Assembly (NCBI GenBank): GCA_963731285.1
Contig: CAVSUR010000002.1
Span: forward strand, 124,001-188,000
Direction: 5' to 3'
DNA from: CAVSUR01 sp963731285
GTDB lineage: Bacteria; Actinomycetota; Actinomycetes; Streptosporangiales; Streptosporangiaceae
DNA: 64,000 nucleotides
Shown here: piece by piece, positions 25,957 through 35,063 of the stretch
Numbering within the stretch: the stretch's first letter is position 1
Layout of the letters: each line of letters begins with the position of its first letter
The notes under the pieces: model-generated
Database searches by the model: none
The model's input: the letters and a program-made list of their open reading frames with translations, nothing else
What the model was told of the DNA's origin: nothing
Program-made: the position numbers and the translations under genes

Positions 25957-27541
25957 ATGCGCGCACCGGGCGGGAACTCAGCTCGCCGCTCGCCGGGCCG
26001 GCGGCACGGGTCACCCGGCCGGAGCGCCGGACCGCGCCCGGCCCGAGTCGGCCAGGCCAGCAGCGGCTCATCGGTATTCGCGCCCGGCTACGGATCGGCC
26101 CACGGCACCGCGTCACCGACCGGCGACGAGGCGGTCGAGGCGAGCGGCTGGACCGGCCCCGCCGGGCCGGGATCCGCAAGCCCGGTCCGGGGCTATCCGC
26201 CGCGGCCCGGGCAGTCTCCGCTGGTGTACCCGCCGGGCCAGTTCGCCGCGTGGAACCGGCCTGCCGGACTGACCGCCGACGGGCCGCCGGGCGATACCGG
26301 CACCGCGGTCGGCGACATGCCGGCTGCAGGCCTCGCGGCGGCCGGCTCGCCGGCCGCAGCGCGGGCTGGAACTGGGAGACCGGCCAGGGCCACTCCGGCG
26401 ATGCCTGGTCCGCGGCGGCCCCGGATGCGGCCGACGGGCCGGTGGTGCCGGGCCGATCCGGGGCCGCCCGGCACGAGACCGGTCAGCTCGGGCCGCTCCT
26501 TACGAGGCGGCCCCCTGCGATGCGGGCGGAACTCAGGTCCTCGACGTGCCGGGCTGGCCGGGACCGGGCGAGGGCAGCGGGGGTAGCGGCCAGCCTGATC
26601 CCGGACCCGGCGGGTCTCGCGGACGGGGTGCGCACAGCGCGGCTGGGCGCGGGCAGGCGGGCGGGCGCGGGCGGGACAGCGGCCGCGGGTCCGCGGGCGG
26701 GCGGGACAGCGGCGGGCGGGAGCCAGACGGCAGCCAGCGCCGGTCATCCCGGCGGCGCGGCGCCGTGCTGCTGGCCGCCGGCCTGGTACTGGTCGTGGCG
26801 ATCGCGGCGGTGGCCTACTTCGCCATCGTGCGCGGCAGCGGCGGCCCCAGCCGCCACCGGACCACAGCGGGAACCCATTCCGCCCCGATCACCCCGACGT
26901 CGGCCGCGCCGAGCACACCGTCGCCGACACCGCTGCCCGGCCCGTGGAAGTACATCGCCACCCGGGGGCTCGACCCCGTTCCGCTGACGCTGGCTGGCCT
27001 TTTCCCGGGCACGTTCTCCGTCCCGGGCGGCACCTTCACCAAGGCCGTGAGCAAAAAGGGCACCGTGTGCACGGCGGCCATCGTCGGCAGGCGACTGCAG
27101 CGGGCCATCCGCCGGGCCGGCTGCAGCCAGGTGCTGCGCGCCAGCTACCTGTCGACCGGCAAGAAGCTGATGGGCACGATCGGCGTGCTGAACCTGGCGA
27201 ACTACGCTCAGGCGGAGCTGGCCGGGAAGGCAACGGGCCGGACTCAGTTCGTCGCCCAGCTGGCCGGCCGCAAGGGACCGGCCAAGCGGCTGACCAGCGG
27301 AACGGGCATCGAGGAAGCGGTCGCCAAGGGGCATTTCCTGATCCTGGTCTGGGGTGAGTTCACCAGTGGTCACGGGCCGCGGAACGGCCGGCGGCGCCGC
27401 GCCCTCGAGGCGTTCCTGCTCTCCATGATCAACAAAACGGCGAACGTGAACCTGTCTAACCGGATGGTCGGGGTGCCCGCGCCGTCAGCGTCCCCATCGG
27501 CGTCACCGGCGTCCTCGTCGCCCTCGGCACGGAGCAGCTGA
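25957..27541 (+). CDS. Membrane-anchored protein of unknown function, Pro/Gly-rich N-terminus, two probable frameshifts
   Basis: I do not recognise this family. The C-terminal part is clear: a basic stretch, one transmembrane helix (LLAAGLVLVVAIAAVAYF), a Thr/Ser/Pro linker, an extracellular domain of about 190 residues with two cysteines (GTVCTAA, AGCSQV), and a Ser/Pro tail. The N-terminal cytoplasmic part is Pro/Gly-rich (YPPRPGQSPLVYPPGQ) but is spread over three frames. Joining frames near 26355 and 26495 gives one low-complexity region, with GWNWETGQGHSGDAW and VLDVPGWPGPGEG as plausible pieces. The ATG at 25957 follows TACGCT by 7 bases, suggesting a leaderless start. It diverges from rplM and converges on truA. 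Confidence 0.55.
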
Positions 27542-27586
27542 GCGCCGGGGCGGATGGGCTCCGGCGAGCGGCCTGCCTTGATTCAA

Positions 27587-27622
27587 GCGGCTTATCTGGC
27601 TCAACCGGCTTATCTGGCTCAA
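27587..27622. repeat. 18-bp direct repeat between convergent genes
   Basis: Two adjacent 18-base copies of CGGCTTATCTGGCTCAA with one variable first base (G or C). They sit in the 110-base gap between the membrane-protein gene and truA. No hairpin or gene explains them. Confidence 0.8.
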
Positions 27623-27651
27623 GCGCGACCGGACCGGTGCCTGCCGGCGGC

Positions 27652-28584
27652 CTATCCGGCCGGGGCGGGCCGCCGCCGCCGGGTCCTGGCGGCACGGGCG
27701 GCCAGCTCGGCATCTGGCGGGTAGCGGACTTCCTCCAGGCACAGCGGGTGCGGGGGCGCGACGCGCGACGCCGGATCCCGGACCCGGCCGGCCAGCAGCC
27801 GGGCCAGCCAGCCGGGCGGCTTTGAGCCGTCACCGACCGCGAGCATGGCTCCGGCGAGCGCCCGTACCATGTTGTGGCAGAACGCGTCGGCGGCCACGGT
27901 GGCCACCACCACGCCGGGCTCAGCCCTGGCCCAGTCGATGACGAGCATCTCCCGGACGGTCGTCGCGCCCGGCCGGGACCGGCAGAACGCGGCGAAATCG
28001 TGCTCGCCCAGGCAGGCCCGGGCCGCGTCGTTCATCGCGCTGAGGTCCAGGCGGTGCGGGAACCACAGCGTGTCGTGCCTGCGCAGCGGGTCAGCGGCGG
28101 CCGGGTCATCGCAGACGCGATAGGAGTACCGGCGCCACAAAGCGGAAAAACGGGCGTCGAACGCCGCCGGCGCAACGGCGACCGAGCGGATCCGGATGTC
28201 GTCAGGCAGCACCCGGTCCAGCCGCCGCAGGATCCGGCCGGCCGCATCGGCCCAGGAGGCCGCGGGGACGTCAGCGTGCGCGACCTGGCCGCGCGCGTGC
28301 ACGCCGGCGTCGGTGCGCCCGGCCACGGTCAGGCACGGGCTCTCGGGCAGCCGCAGCACCCGGCCCAGGGCTGCGGAGACCACGTCCTGGACTGTCCGCA
28401 AACCGGGCTGCGCGGCCCAGCCGTGGAACCCCGAGCCGTCGTACCCCAGGTCCAGCCGCAGCCGGGCCGTCTGGCCCGCACCTGGCGGGCCGAGCGCCCC
28501 GGGCCGCGGGCCGGCCTGGCTGCCGTCAGGCCGGGGCCGCGGAGCAGGGCTGCTAGTGCGCGGAGTCGTCCCCGGCCAGCTCAT
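27652..28584 (-). CDS. truA: tRNA pseudouridine(38-40) synthase TruA
   Basis: TruA converts U38-U40 of tRNA anticodon arms to pseudouridine. The catalytic Asp is in VAGRTDAGVHARGQV. LDLGYDGSGFHGWAAQPG begins the fold, and FCHNMVRALAGAML is near the end. No ATG or GTG lies between the rplQ stop and the conserved fold. The likely start is ATG 28584, overlapping the end of rplQ by about 30 bases and giving 310 residues. It lies downstream of rpoA-rplQ as is typical. Confidence 0.92.
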   Translation of the reverse strand: MSWPGTTPRTSSPAPRPRPDGSQAGPRPGALGPPGAGQTARLRLDLGYDGSGFHGWAAQPGLRTVQDVVSAALGRVLRLPESPCLTVAGRTDAGVHARGQVAHADVPAASWADAAGRILRRLDRVLPDDIRIRSVAVAPAAFDARFSALWRRYSYRVCDDPAAADPLRRHDTLWFPHRLDLSAMNDAARACLGEHDFAAFCRSRPGATTVREMLVIDWARAEPGVVVATVAADAFCHNMVRALAGAMLAVGDGSKPPGWLARLLAGRVRDPASRVAPPHPLCLEEVRYPPDAELAARAARTRRRRPAPAG

Positions 28585-29290
28585 CGGCGCTGTCGGCCCC
28601 GGTAACGGCGGTGGCTCCCGTGGCGGCGGGTTCCGCTCCGGCGGCTCCCGTGGCGGCGGCTTCAGCCTCCGGTGCCTCGGTCCCAGCGGGGGCGGTTCCC
28701 TCGGTCGCGGCCTCCTCGGGAGCAGTCGCCTCGGGAGCAGTCTCCGCGGGCACAGTCTCCGCGATGGCATCGGGGGCGGTGTCCGCGCCGGCCGTGGCAG
28801 CGTCCGCCGTGGCAGCGTCCGCCGCTGTCACGGCCTCGGAGGCGGCCGCCGCGGTCTGGCCGCGGCCGGCCTGAGCCGAGGTGGCGGCGGGCGCAGACCG
28901 GCGCGCGCGGCGGCGGCGCGGCCTGGACTCGGCGTCCTCGCGGATCAGCTCGATCACCGCAAGCGCGGCGTTGTCACCCTTGCGCGGACCGATCTTGGTG
29001 ATCCGGGTGTAGCCGCCGTCCCGGCTGGCGAAGCTCGGCCCGATGTCGGCGAACAGCGTGTGCACCACGCTCTTGTCGGTCACCACGCTCAGCACCTGGC
29101 GGCGCGCGTGCAGGTCACCGCGCTTGGCGAAGGTAATCAGCCGCTCCGCCACCGGCCGCAGCCTGCGCGCCCTGGCCTCGGTCGTGGTGATCTTGCCATG
29201 CTCGAACAGCGCCGTGGCAAGGTTCGCCAGCATGTGCCGCTGATGGGCCGAGCTGCCGCCCATGCGGCGACCCTTGGTGGGCGTGGGCAT
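28553..29290 (-). CDS. rplQ: Ribosomal protein L17 with long Ala/Glu-rich C-terminal extension
   Basis: Residues 1-120 are a normal L17 (MPTPTKGRRMGGSSAHQRHML and ITKIGPRKGDNAALAVIEL). After PRRRRARRS a tail of about 120 residues follows, rich in Ala, Thr and Glu. It contains a duplicated ADAAT unit (two 15-bp copies near 28795-28824). L17 tails are common in actinobacteria, but this one doubles the protein. It ends the alpha operon after rpoA. Confidence 0.95.
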   Translation of the reverse strand: MPTPTKGRRMGGSSAHQRHMLANLATALFEHGKITTTEARARRLRPVAERLITFAKRGDLHARRQVLSVVTDKSVVHTLFADIGPSFASRDGGYTRITKIGPRKGDNAALAVIELIREDAESRPRRRRARRSAPAATSAQAGRGQTAAAASEAVTAADAATADAATAGADTAPDAIAETVPAETAPEATAPEEAATEGTAPAGTEAPEAEAAATGAAGAEPAATGATAVTGADSADELAGDDSAH

Positions 29291-29338
29291 CGAGAAAGCC
29301 TCTCCTTGCGTTCACTACCTGACGGGTCAGCGGACCGG

Positions 29339-30358
29339 TCAGTACTCCTCGGTCTCGACGTAGCCGCCGTCGTCGTCGTCGGTGCCGTAGCTGTCGGCCG
29401 CGGTGCCCGGGTCGAAGCCGGGCGGCGAGTCCTTCAGCGCCAGGCCCATGTCGATCAGCTTCTGCTTGACCTCCTCGATCGACTTGGCGCCGAAGTTGCG
29501 GATGTCCAGCAGGTCCTGCTCACTGCGGGCGACCAGCTCACCCACGGTGTGGATGCCCTCGCGCTTGAGGCAGTTGTAGGAGCGCACGGTGAGGTTCAGC
29601 TCCTCGATCGGGAGCGCCAGGTCGGCCGCCAGCGCGGCGTCGGTCGGCGACGGTCCGATGTCGATGCCCTCGGCGTCCACGTTGAGCTCCCGGGCCAGCC
29701 CGAACAGCTCGACCAGGGTCTTGCCGGCGCTGGCCACCGCGTCCCGCGGCCGCATGGACGGCTTGGTCTCCACGTCCAGGATCAGCCGGTCAAAGTCGGT
29801 GCGCTGCTCGACTCGGGTGGCCTCGACCTTGTAGGTGACGCGCAGCACCGGCGAGTAGATCGAGTCGATCGGGACCCGGCCGATCTCCTGGCCGACCTGC
29901 TTGTTCTGGGCGGCGGAGACGTAGCCCCGGCCGCGCTCGACGGTCAGCTCCATCTCCAGCTTGCCCTTGGCGTTGAGCGTGGCGAGGTGAAGCTCCGGGT
30001 TGTGCACCTCCATCCCGGCCGGCGGGGCGATGTCCGCCGCGGTGACGGTGCCGGGCCCCTGCTTGCGCAGGTACATGTGCACCGGCTCGTCGTGCTCGGA
30101 GGAGACCACCAGCTCCTTGAGGTTCAGGATGATGTCGGTCACGTCCTCGGTGACGCCCGGCACGGTGGAGAACTCGTGCAGCACGCCCTCGATCCTGATG
30201 CTGGTGACGGCGGCGCCCGGGATGGAGGACAGCAGGGTGCGGCGCAGCGAGTTGCCGATCGTGTAGCCGAAGCCGGGCTCCAGCGGCTCGATCACGAACC
30301 GCGACCGGAATTCGTCTACCTGCTCCTCAGTGAGGCTGGGACGCTGGGCGATGAGCAT
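29339..30358 (-). CDS. rpoA: RNA polymerase alpha subunit
   Basis: This is the assembly and activator-contact subunit of RNA polymerase, 339 residues. The N-terminal dimerisation domain has FGYTIGNSLRRTLLSSIPG. The C-terminal domain has IEELNLTVRSYNCLKREGI and NFGAKSIEEVKQKL. The tail is acidic (DDDDGGYVETEEY). Intact. Confidence 0.98.
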   Translation of the reverse strand: MLIAQRPSLTEEQVDEFRSRFVIEPLEPGFGYTIGNSLRRTLLSSIPGAAVTSIRIEGVLHEFSTVPGVTEDVTDIILNLKELVVSSEHDEPVHMYLRKQGPGTVTAADIAPPAGMEVHNPELHLATLNAKGKLEMELTVERGRGYVSAAQNKQVGQEIGRVPIDSIYSPVLRVTYKVEATRVEQRTDFDRLILDVETKPSMRPRDAVASAGKTLVELFGLARELNVDAEGIDIGPSPTDAALAADLALPIEELNLTVRSYNCLKREGIHTVGELVARSEQDLLDIRNFGAKSIEEVKQKLIDMGLALKDSPPGFDPGTAADSYGTDDDDGGYVETEEY

Positions 30359-30466
30359 TCGATGTTCCTTTCCGCGCTGCCCGCTATTTGACAGTCGCGA
30401 CTCGCTGGCGGCTTGCGCCGCCAGTGCCTGCCGGCGCCGCCGCGCGACGCCCGCAGGACTTGGGCG

Positions 30467-31093
30467 TTACTTCGAGTAATACTCGACGATCAGCTGCTCG
30501 GCGACCAGGGTGTCGATCTGGGCCCGGACCGGCAGCGTGTGCACCAGGACGCGCATCCGGTCGGGGATGACCTCAAGCCAGGCCGGCACCGACCGCTCGC
30601 CGGCCTCAGCGCGGGCGACCACGAACGGGGTCAGCTCGCGTGACTTCTCCGCCACCTCGACGATGTCGCTCTCGCTGACCCGGAAGGAGGGGATGTCGAC
30701 CTTGCGCCCGTTGACCAGGACGTGGCCGTGCCGGACCAGCTGGCGGGCCATGTCACGGCTCTTGGCGAAGCCCGCGCGGTAGATCACGTTGTCCAGGCGG
30801 CTCTCCAGGATCTGGAGCAGCACCTCGCCGGTCTTGCCGCGCTTGCGGGCAGCTTCCTCGTAGTAATTGTGGAACTGCTTCTCCAGGATGCCGTAGACGC
30901 GCTTGGCCTTCTGCTTCTCGCGCACCTGGAGCAGGTACTCGCTCTCCCGCGGCCGGTTGCGGCCGTGCTCGCCCGGCGGGTAGGGCCGGATCTCGATCGG
31001 GCACTTGGGCGAGTCGCACTTGGCGCCCTTGAGGAACAGCTTGGTCTTCTCGCGGCGGCACCGCTTGCAGTCCGGACCGGTGTATCGAGCCAT
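30467..31093 (-). CDS. rpsD: Ribosomal protein S4, zinc-binding (C+) form
   Basis: S4 nucleates 30S assembly. At 208 residues it is intact. The N-terminus carries four cysteines (CKRCRRE and CDSPKC) of the zinc-binding form. Streptomyces and Mycobacterium S4 lack them, so this is a useful lineage marker. The S4 RNA-binding domain is RLDNVIYRAGFAKSRDMARQ. It lies between rpsK and rpoA. Confidence 0.98.
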   Translation of the reverse strand: MARYTGPDCKRCRREKTKLFLKGAKCDSPKCPIEIRPYPPGEHGRNRPRESEYLLQVREKQKAKRVYGILEKQFHNYYEEAARKRGKTGEVLLQILESRLDNVIYRAGFAKSRDMARQLVRHGHVLVNGRKVDIPSFRVSESDIVEVAEKSRELTPFVVARAEAGERSVPAWLEVIPDRMRVLVHTLPVRAQIDTLVAEQLIVEYYSK

Positions 31094-31109
31094 CTGTTTC
31101 GCTTACTCC

Positions 31110-31511
31110 TCAGACCCGGCGCCGCTTCGGCGGCCGGCAGCCATTGTGCGGAACCGGGGTGACGTCCTGGATCGAGCCCACCTCGAGGCCGGTCGCCTGC
31201 AGCGACCTGATGGCGGTCTCGCGGCCGGAGCCGGGGCCCCTGACGAAGACGTCGACCTTGCGCATGCCGTGCTCCATCGCCCGGCGGGCGGCGGCCTCGG
31301 CGGCCATCTGCGCGGCGAACGGGGTGGACTTGCGGGAGCCCTTGAAGCCGACCTGGCCCGACGACGCCCAGGAGATGACGCTCCCGGCCGGGTCGGTGAT
31401 CGACACGATGGTGTTGTTGAACGTGCTCTTGATGTGCGCGTGCCCGTGGGCGATGTTCTTGCGTTCCTTGCGGCGCACCTTCTTGGCGCCGGTACGGCTC
31501 TTAGGAGGCAT
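31110..31511 (-). CDS. rpsK: Ribosomal protein S11
   Basis: S11 helps shape the Shine-Dalgarno cleft of the 30S subunit. The ATG at 31511 gives 133 residues beginning MPPKSRTGAKKVRRKERKN. HIKSTFNNTIVSITD and the end TPVPHNGCRPPKRRRV are diagnostic. The frame stays open upstream into rpsM, but the SD-like AGGA and family length fix the start. Confidence 0.97.
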   Translation of the reverse strand: MPPKSRTGAKKVRRKERKNIAHGHAHIKSTFNNTIVSITDPAGSVISWASSGQVGFKGSRKSTPFAAQMAAEAAARRAMEHGMRKVDVFVRGPGSGRETAIRSLQATGLEVGSIQDVTPVPHNGCRPPKRRRV

Positions 31512-31584
31512 CCTGCTCGTCAACTCCGGAGGTGATCGGTCCGCTGGGATTCCGTCCGCCCGGCCGGGGCCGGGCAGCGAGGGA

Positions 31585-31965
31585 CTACTTCTTGCCGGCC
31601 TTCTTCCGGCCGGCCACGGTCTTCTTCTTGCCCTTGCGGGTGCGCGCGTTGGTCTGGGTGCGCTGACCGTGCACGGGCAGCCCGCGGCGGTGCCGGATGC
31701 CCTGGTAGCAGCCGATCTCGACCTTGCGCCTGATGTCGGCCTGCACCTCGCGGCGCAGGTCGCCCTCGACCCGGTAGCTGGCCTCGATCCAGTCCCTGAG
31801 GCGGACCAGCTCGTCGTCGCCGAGCTGGTGGACCCGGGCGTCGCCGCTGACGCCGGTCGCGGCGAGCGTCTCGAGCGCGCGGGTGCGGCCGATGCCGTAG
31901 ATGTAGGTGAGCGCGACCTCAAGCCGCTTCTCGTTCGGTAGGTCGACGCCGACAAGACGTGCCAT
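31585..31965 (-). CDS. rpsM: Ribosomal protein S13
   Basis: S13 contacts the P-site tRNA and the intersubunit bridge. The 126-residue protein begins MARLVGVDLPNEKRLEVALTY and ends with the basic tail TRKGKKKTVAGRKKAGKK. GCYQGIRHRRGLPVHGQRT is diagnostic. Confidence 0.98.
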   Translation of the reverse strand: MARLVGVDLPNEKRLEVALTYIYGIGRTRALETLAATGVSGDARVHQLGDDELVRLRDWIEASYRVEGDLRREVQADIRRKVEIGCYQGIRHRRGLPVHGQRTQTNARTRKGKKKTVAGRKKAGKK

Positions 31966-32167
31966 CGCGGGCAGCTCTCCTTCTCGCTGGGAGGTCCTGC
32001 GCGCCGCCTCCAGGTCCCTGCCCGGACCCGGCCCCGGCCTCCTCCGGGGGTATCCGCCGCCAGCGATGACCGGCGGCGGATCTGCGGTACGTGTCTAGCT
32101 GTTCTTAGTTCTTACTGCGCTGTTGTGCTGGTGCTGGACTGGACTGCTGTGCTGGACTGCTGGGCGC

Positions 32168-32281
32168 TCAGCCCTGCCGCTGCTTGTGCCGCGGGTCAGA
32201 GCAGATGACCATGACCCGGCCATGCCTGCGAATGACCCGGCACTTGCTGCAGATCTTCTTCACACTCGGCTTGACCTTCAT
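32168..32281 (-). CDS. rpmJ: Ribosomal protein L36, zinc-binding form
   Basis: This small gene encodes 37 residues beginning MKVKPSVKKICSKCRVIRR. The zinc ligands are C11, C14, C27 and H32, so this is the C+ form. It lies between infA and rpsM, the conserved position. Confidence 0.97.
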   Translation of the reverse strand: MKVKPSVKKICSKCRVIRRHGRVMVICSDPRHKQRQG

Positions 32282-32334
32282 TGATGGTCTCCTCAGGGCT
32301 CGGGCCGCTGCGCGGCCCGTGCACCGCCTGCTCG

Positions 32335-32556
32335 TTACTTGTACCGGTAGACGATCCGCCCGCGAGACAGGTCGTAAGGGCTCAGCTCCACGACGACCCG
32401 GTCGTCGGGCAGGATGCGGATGTAGTGCATCCGCATTTTCCCGCTGATGTGGGCCAGGACCTTGTGCCCGTTGTCCAGCTCCACCCGGAAGAAGGCATTC
32501 GGCAGCGATTCCACTACCGTGCCCTCGATCTCAATGGCGCCGTCTTTCTTGGGCAT
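32335..32556 (-). CDS. infA: Translation initiation factor IF-1
   Basis: IF-1 binds the A site of the 30S subunit during initiation. The 73-residue S1-like OB fold is complete: EGTVVESLPNAFFRVEL and ISGKMRMHYIRILPDD. The ATG has CGGAGG just upstream. Confidence 0.98.
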   Translation of the reverse strand: MPKKDGAIEIEGTVVESLPNAFFRVELDNGHKVLAHISGKMRMHYIRILPDDRVVVELSPYDLSRGRIVYRYK

Positions 32557-32911
32557 ATCCTCCGCGCTTCACTGCTGTCGGCCAGCCTGCCGGTCATGTC
32601 GTGCTAGCTGGTGCTGGTGGTTATTACTAGCGGCAATCCGCCGTGGGCCGGCAGTTCTGGCCGTGCCACAGCAGCTCACCTGGGTTCAACGGTGGCTTCC
32701 CCCGCGGATCCGGGCTAGTGCTTGCGCACGCCCTCCGGACCGGGGCGGCCCGCTGGAATGCTGCCGATCGCGCCGCTGGGGTACGCCCGGCTACGGCAGC
32801 ATACGGGCCGCAGACGAGTGTACTTCACCGGCGCACGCAACGCGAACCGGAGTTTTCCGGCTCGTCAACTGTCGCGGAAACAACCGGGCGGTACCCGGTA
32901 TTCCCGGCGGG
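32557..32911 (-). promoter_or_regulatory. Leader/promoter region of infA
   Basis: This 355-base gap has no credible gene. On the minus strand TACACT (32822-32817) is a candidate -10, with only a weak -35 (TTCGCG) about 18 bases upstream. A TTGACG occurs about 45 bases further up without a matching -10. It is the likely start of the infA-rpmJ-rpsM-rpsK-rpsD-rpoA-rplQ transcript. Confidence 0.35.
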
Positions 32912-33436
32912 TCAGCTCGGCGGGGCGCCGGGCTGGTCGTGATCACCAGGCAGCTGACCGCGCCGCGGCCCGGGGCCATGGTCGTGGCCGTGATGTGAGG
33001 AGCCGGTTACCCACCGGCCGAGGAGCACCGCGCCCCAGGGCCCGGCCGGCCAGGCAAACCACGGGGCTCCGAATCCGCTGAGGGCCCAGATCACCACGAG
33101 CACGATGGTGATGCTCAGCCAGGAGCCCCAGGCGGCCCGCCAGCCGGGCGAGAACCGGCCGTGCTGCGCCACCTGGTCGCCGGGCGGCGCCGGGAACGGG
33201 CCGCCGTGCGGCCGCCGGCGCGACAGCCCCGCGTCGGGCAGCCGGTACAGGTCGATGGCCGGCAGGTCGGACATCAGCTGGTCAAGGTCGCCGAGGGTCT
33301 TGGCCGCGTACACCTTGTCCAGCCGCTCGTTGAACTCCTCGGGGTCCAGCCGCCCGGCCGCGTGATGCTCGCGCAGCAGGGCGGCAGTACGGTCCCGGTC
33401 GTCGTCGGACGCCCGGATCCTGGGATCTGCCGCCAT
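32912..33436 (-). CDS. DUF1707 protein with C-terminal membrane segment
   Basis: This is an actinobacterial DUF1707 protein of 174 residues. The DUF1707 domain is at the N-terminus (PRIRASDDDRDRTAALLREH and GRLDPEEFNERLDKVYAAKT). It is followed by a hydrophobic hairpin (WLSITIVLVVIWALSGFGAPWF). The C-terminus is His/Gly/Pro-rich. The ATG at 33436 has AGGAGGAGC upstream; longer in-frame readings enter map. Function unknown. Confidence 0.85.
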   Translation of the reverse strand: MAADPRIRASDDDRDRTAALLREHHAAGRLDPEEFNERLDKVYAAKTLGDLDQLMSDLPAIDLYRLPDAGLSRRRPHGGPFPAPPGDQVAQHGRFSPGWRAAWGSWLSITIVLVVIWALSGFGAPWFAWPAGPWGAVLLGRWVTGSSHHGHDHGPGPRRGQLPGDHDQPGAPPS

Positions 33437-34288
33437 CGGGCTCCTCCTCACGCCTGCCGGGGCAGGCTGGCCGCTCGCGCCCGGCAGGCAGCCGGGCGAA
33501 GCCCTCGACTCCGCCATCTTCTGCGGTCAGCACCAGCGGGCCGTCGGCGGTGATGGCCACCGTGTGCTCGAAGTGGGCGGCCAGGCTCGCGTCGGCGGTG
33601 ACGACCGTCCACTCGTCGGCCAGCACCCGGGTCTCCGGGCTGCCCAGCACCAGCATGGGCTCGATGGCCAGGGCCATGCCCTCGGTCAGCCGCGGCCCCC
33701 GTCCGGGGGGGCCGCAGTTCGGCACCGGCGGATCCATGTGCATCTGGGTACCGATGCCATGCCCGGTGTAGTCGGCCACGATCCCGTACCGGCCACTGGC
33801 CTGCGCACTGGCCTGCACCGCCGCAGAGATATCGGTGAGCCGGCCGCCGGCCGCCGCGGCCGCCAGGCCCTGCCACAGGGCCTGCTCGCAGGCTGTCAGC
33901 AGCGCGTCCGCGGCCGGGGTGACCTCCCCGACCCCGACGGTGACCGCGGCATCACCGTGCCAGCCGTCCACGATCGCGCCGCAGTCGATGGACAGCACAT
34001 CCCCGGCCCGCAGCAGCACGTCGGAGCGGGGGATGCCGTGCACGATCTGGTCGTTGACCGAGGTGCATATGGTGGCCGGGAAGCCGTGATAGCCCAGGAA
34101 CGACGGCTGTGCGCCGGCCGCGCGGATCTCCCGCTCGGCGACGGCGTCCAGCTCGGCGGTGCTGATCCGGGCCGGGCCGCGGCCGCCGCGGCCCGCAGGG
34201 CCCGGGCCACCACCAGCCCGGCTTCGCGCATGCGTGCGATCTGGCTGGCCGTCTTGACCTGGATCGGCGGCTCCGACCGCACTTTCAT
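33282..34288 (-). CDS. map: Methionine aminopeptidase, one or two frameshifts
   Basis: This enzyme removes N-terminal Met from nascent proteins. The ATG at 34288 has GGGGAGG 6 bases upstream and opens MKVRSEPPIQVKTASQIARM. Near 34170 one G seems missing from the GGATCA run, and the frame changes before ISTAELDAVAE. Metal ligands and motifs follow: VLSIDCGAIVDGWHGDAA, YTGHGIGTQMHMDPPV and GMALAIEPML. After VLTAEDGGVEG the frame runs on to 33282, about 150 bases into the DUF1707 gene, which is implausible. A second indel would end it at the TGA at 33448-33450. It lies downstream of adk. Confidence 0.88.
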
Positions 34289-34409
34289 CCCGGGCCTCCC
34301 CGTGCGCATCGCGGCTGTGCCCGCGCGGCTTCACTTCCACCGTACCTGCCCAAACGGGCTTGCTCAGCCCGCGCCCGGCTGAGCTTCCCGCCCGGCGGGC
34401 GGCAGCCGG

Positions 34410-35063
34410 TCAGCGGATGAAGCGGCGCAGCGCAGACAGCGCGCGGTCGGTGATCTCGTCGACCGGGCCGGTGGCGTCGATGCCCAGCAGGGTGCCCTCG
34501 TCGGCGTAGTACGAGATCAGCGGCGCGGTCTGCTGCTGGTAAACGTCCAGCCGGTGCCGGATGGTCTCCTCCCGGTCGTCGTCGCGCTGGAAAAGCTCGC
34601 CGCCGCATTCGTCGCAGATCTCCGGCCGGGAGGGCGGGTCGAACAGCACGTGCCAGATGTGCCCGCACCGGCGGCAGGTGCGCCGTCCGGACAGCCGCCG
34701 GACCACCTCGTCGTCGTCGACCACCAGCTCCAGCACGATGTCCAGCCGGGTGTCCCAGTCAGCCAGCATCTTCTTGAGCGTCTCGGCCTGCGGCACGTTG
34801 CGCGGGAACCCGTCGAGCAGGAAGCCCGCGTGCGCGTCGTCTTCCTGCAGCCGGCTGTTGACCATGGCGATGGTGACCTCGTCGGGCACCAGGTCACCGC
34901 GGTCCATGAACGCCTTGGCCTGCTTGCCCAGGTCCGTGCCCGAACTGACGTTGGACCGGAAGATGTCACCTGTCGAGATCTTCGGGATCGTCAGGTGGGA
35001 GGCGATGAACTGGGCCTGTGTCCCCTTGCCCGCACCGGGGGGCCCGACGAGGACGACGCGCAC
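34410..35063 (-). CDS. adk: Adenylate kinase, zinc-type lid
   Basis: Adenylate kinase interconverts ATP+AMP and 2 ADP. The P-loop is GPPGAGKGTQ, with STGDIFRSN and LLDGFPRN for AMP binding. The lid carries four cysteines (CRRCGH and CDECGG). The GTG at 35063 shares one base with the secY stop (TAGTG), giving 217 residues. The secY-adk-map order is canonical. Confidence 0.97.
   Translation of the reverse strand: MRVVLVGPPGAGKGTQAQFIASHLTIPKISTGDIFRSNVSSGTDLGKQAKAFMDRGDLVPDEVTIAMVNSRLQEDDAHAGFLLDGFPRNVPQAETLKKMLADWDTRLDIVLELVVDDDEVVRRLSGRRTCRRCGHIWHVLFDPPSRPEICDECGGELFQRDDDREETIRHRLDVYQQQTAPLISYYADEGTLLGIDATGPVDEITDRALSALRRFIR

Noticed and set aside
26193..26747. Minus-strand frame opposite the membrane protein at 26 kb
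   Set aside because: Low-complexity Arg/Pro text with no start signal; shadow of the + strand gene.
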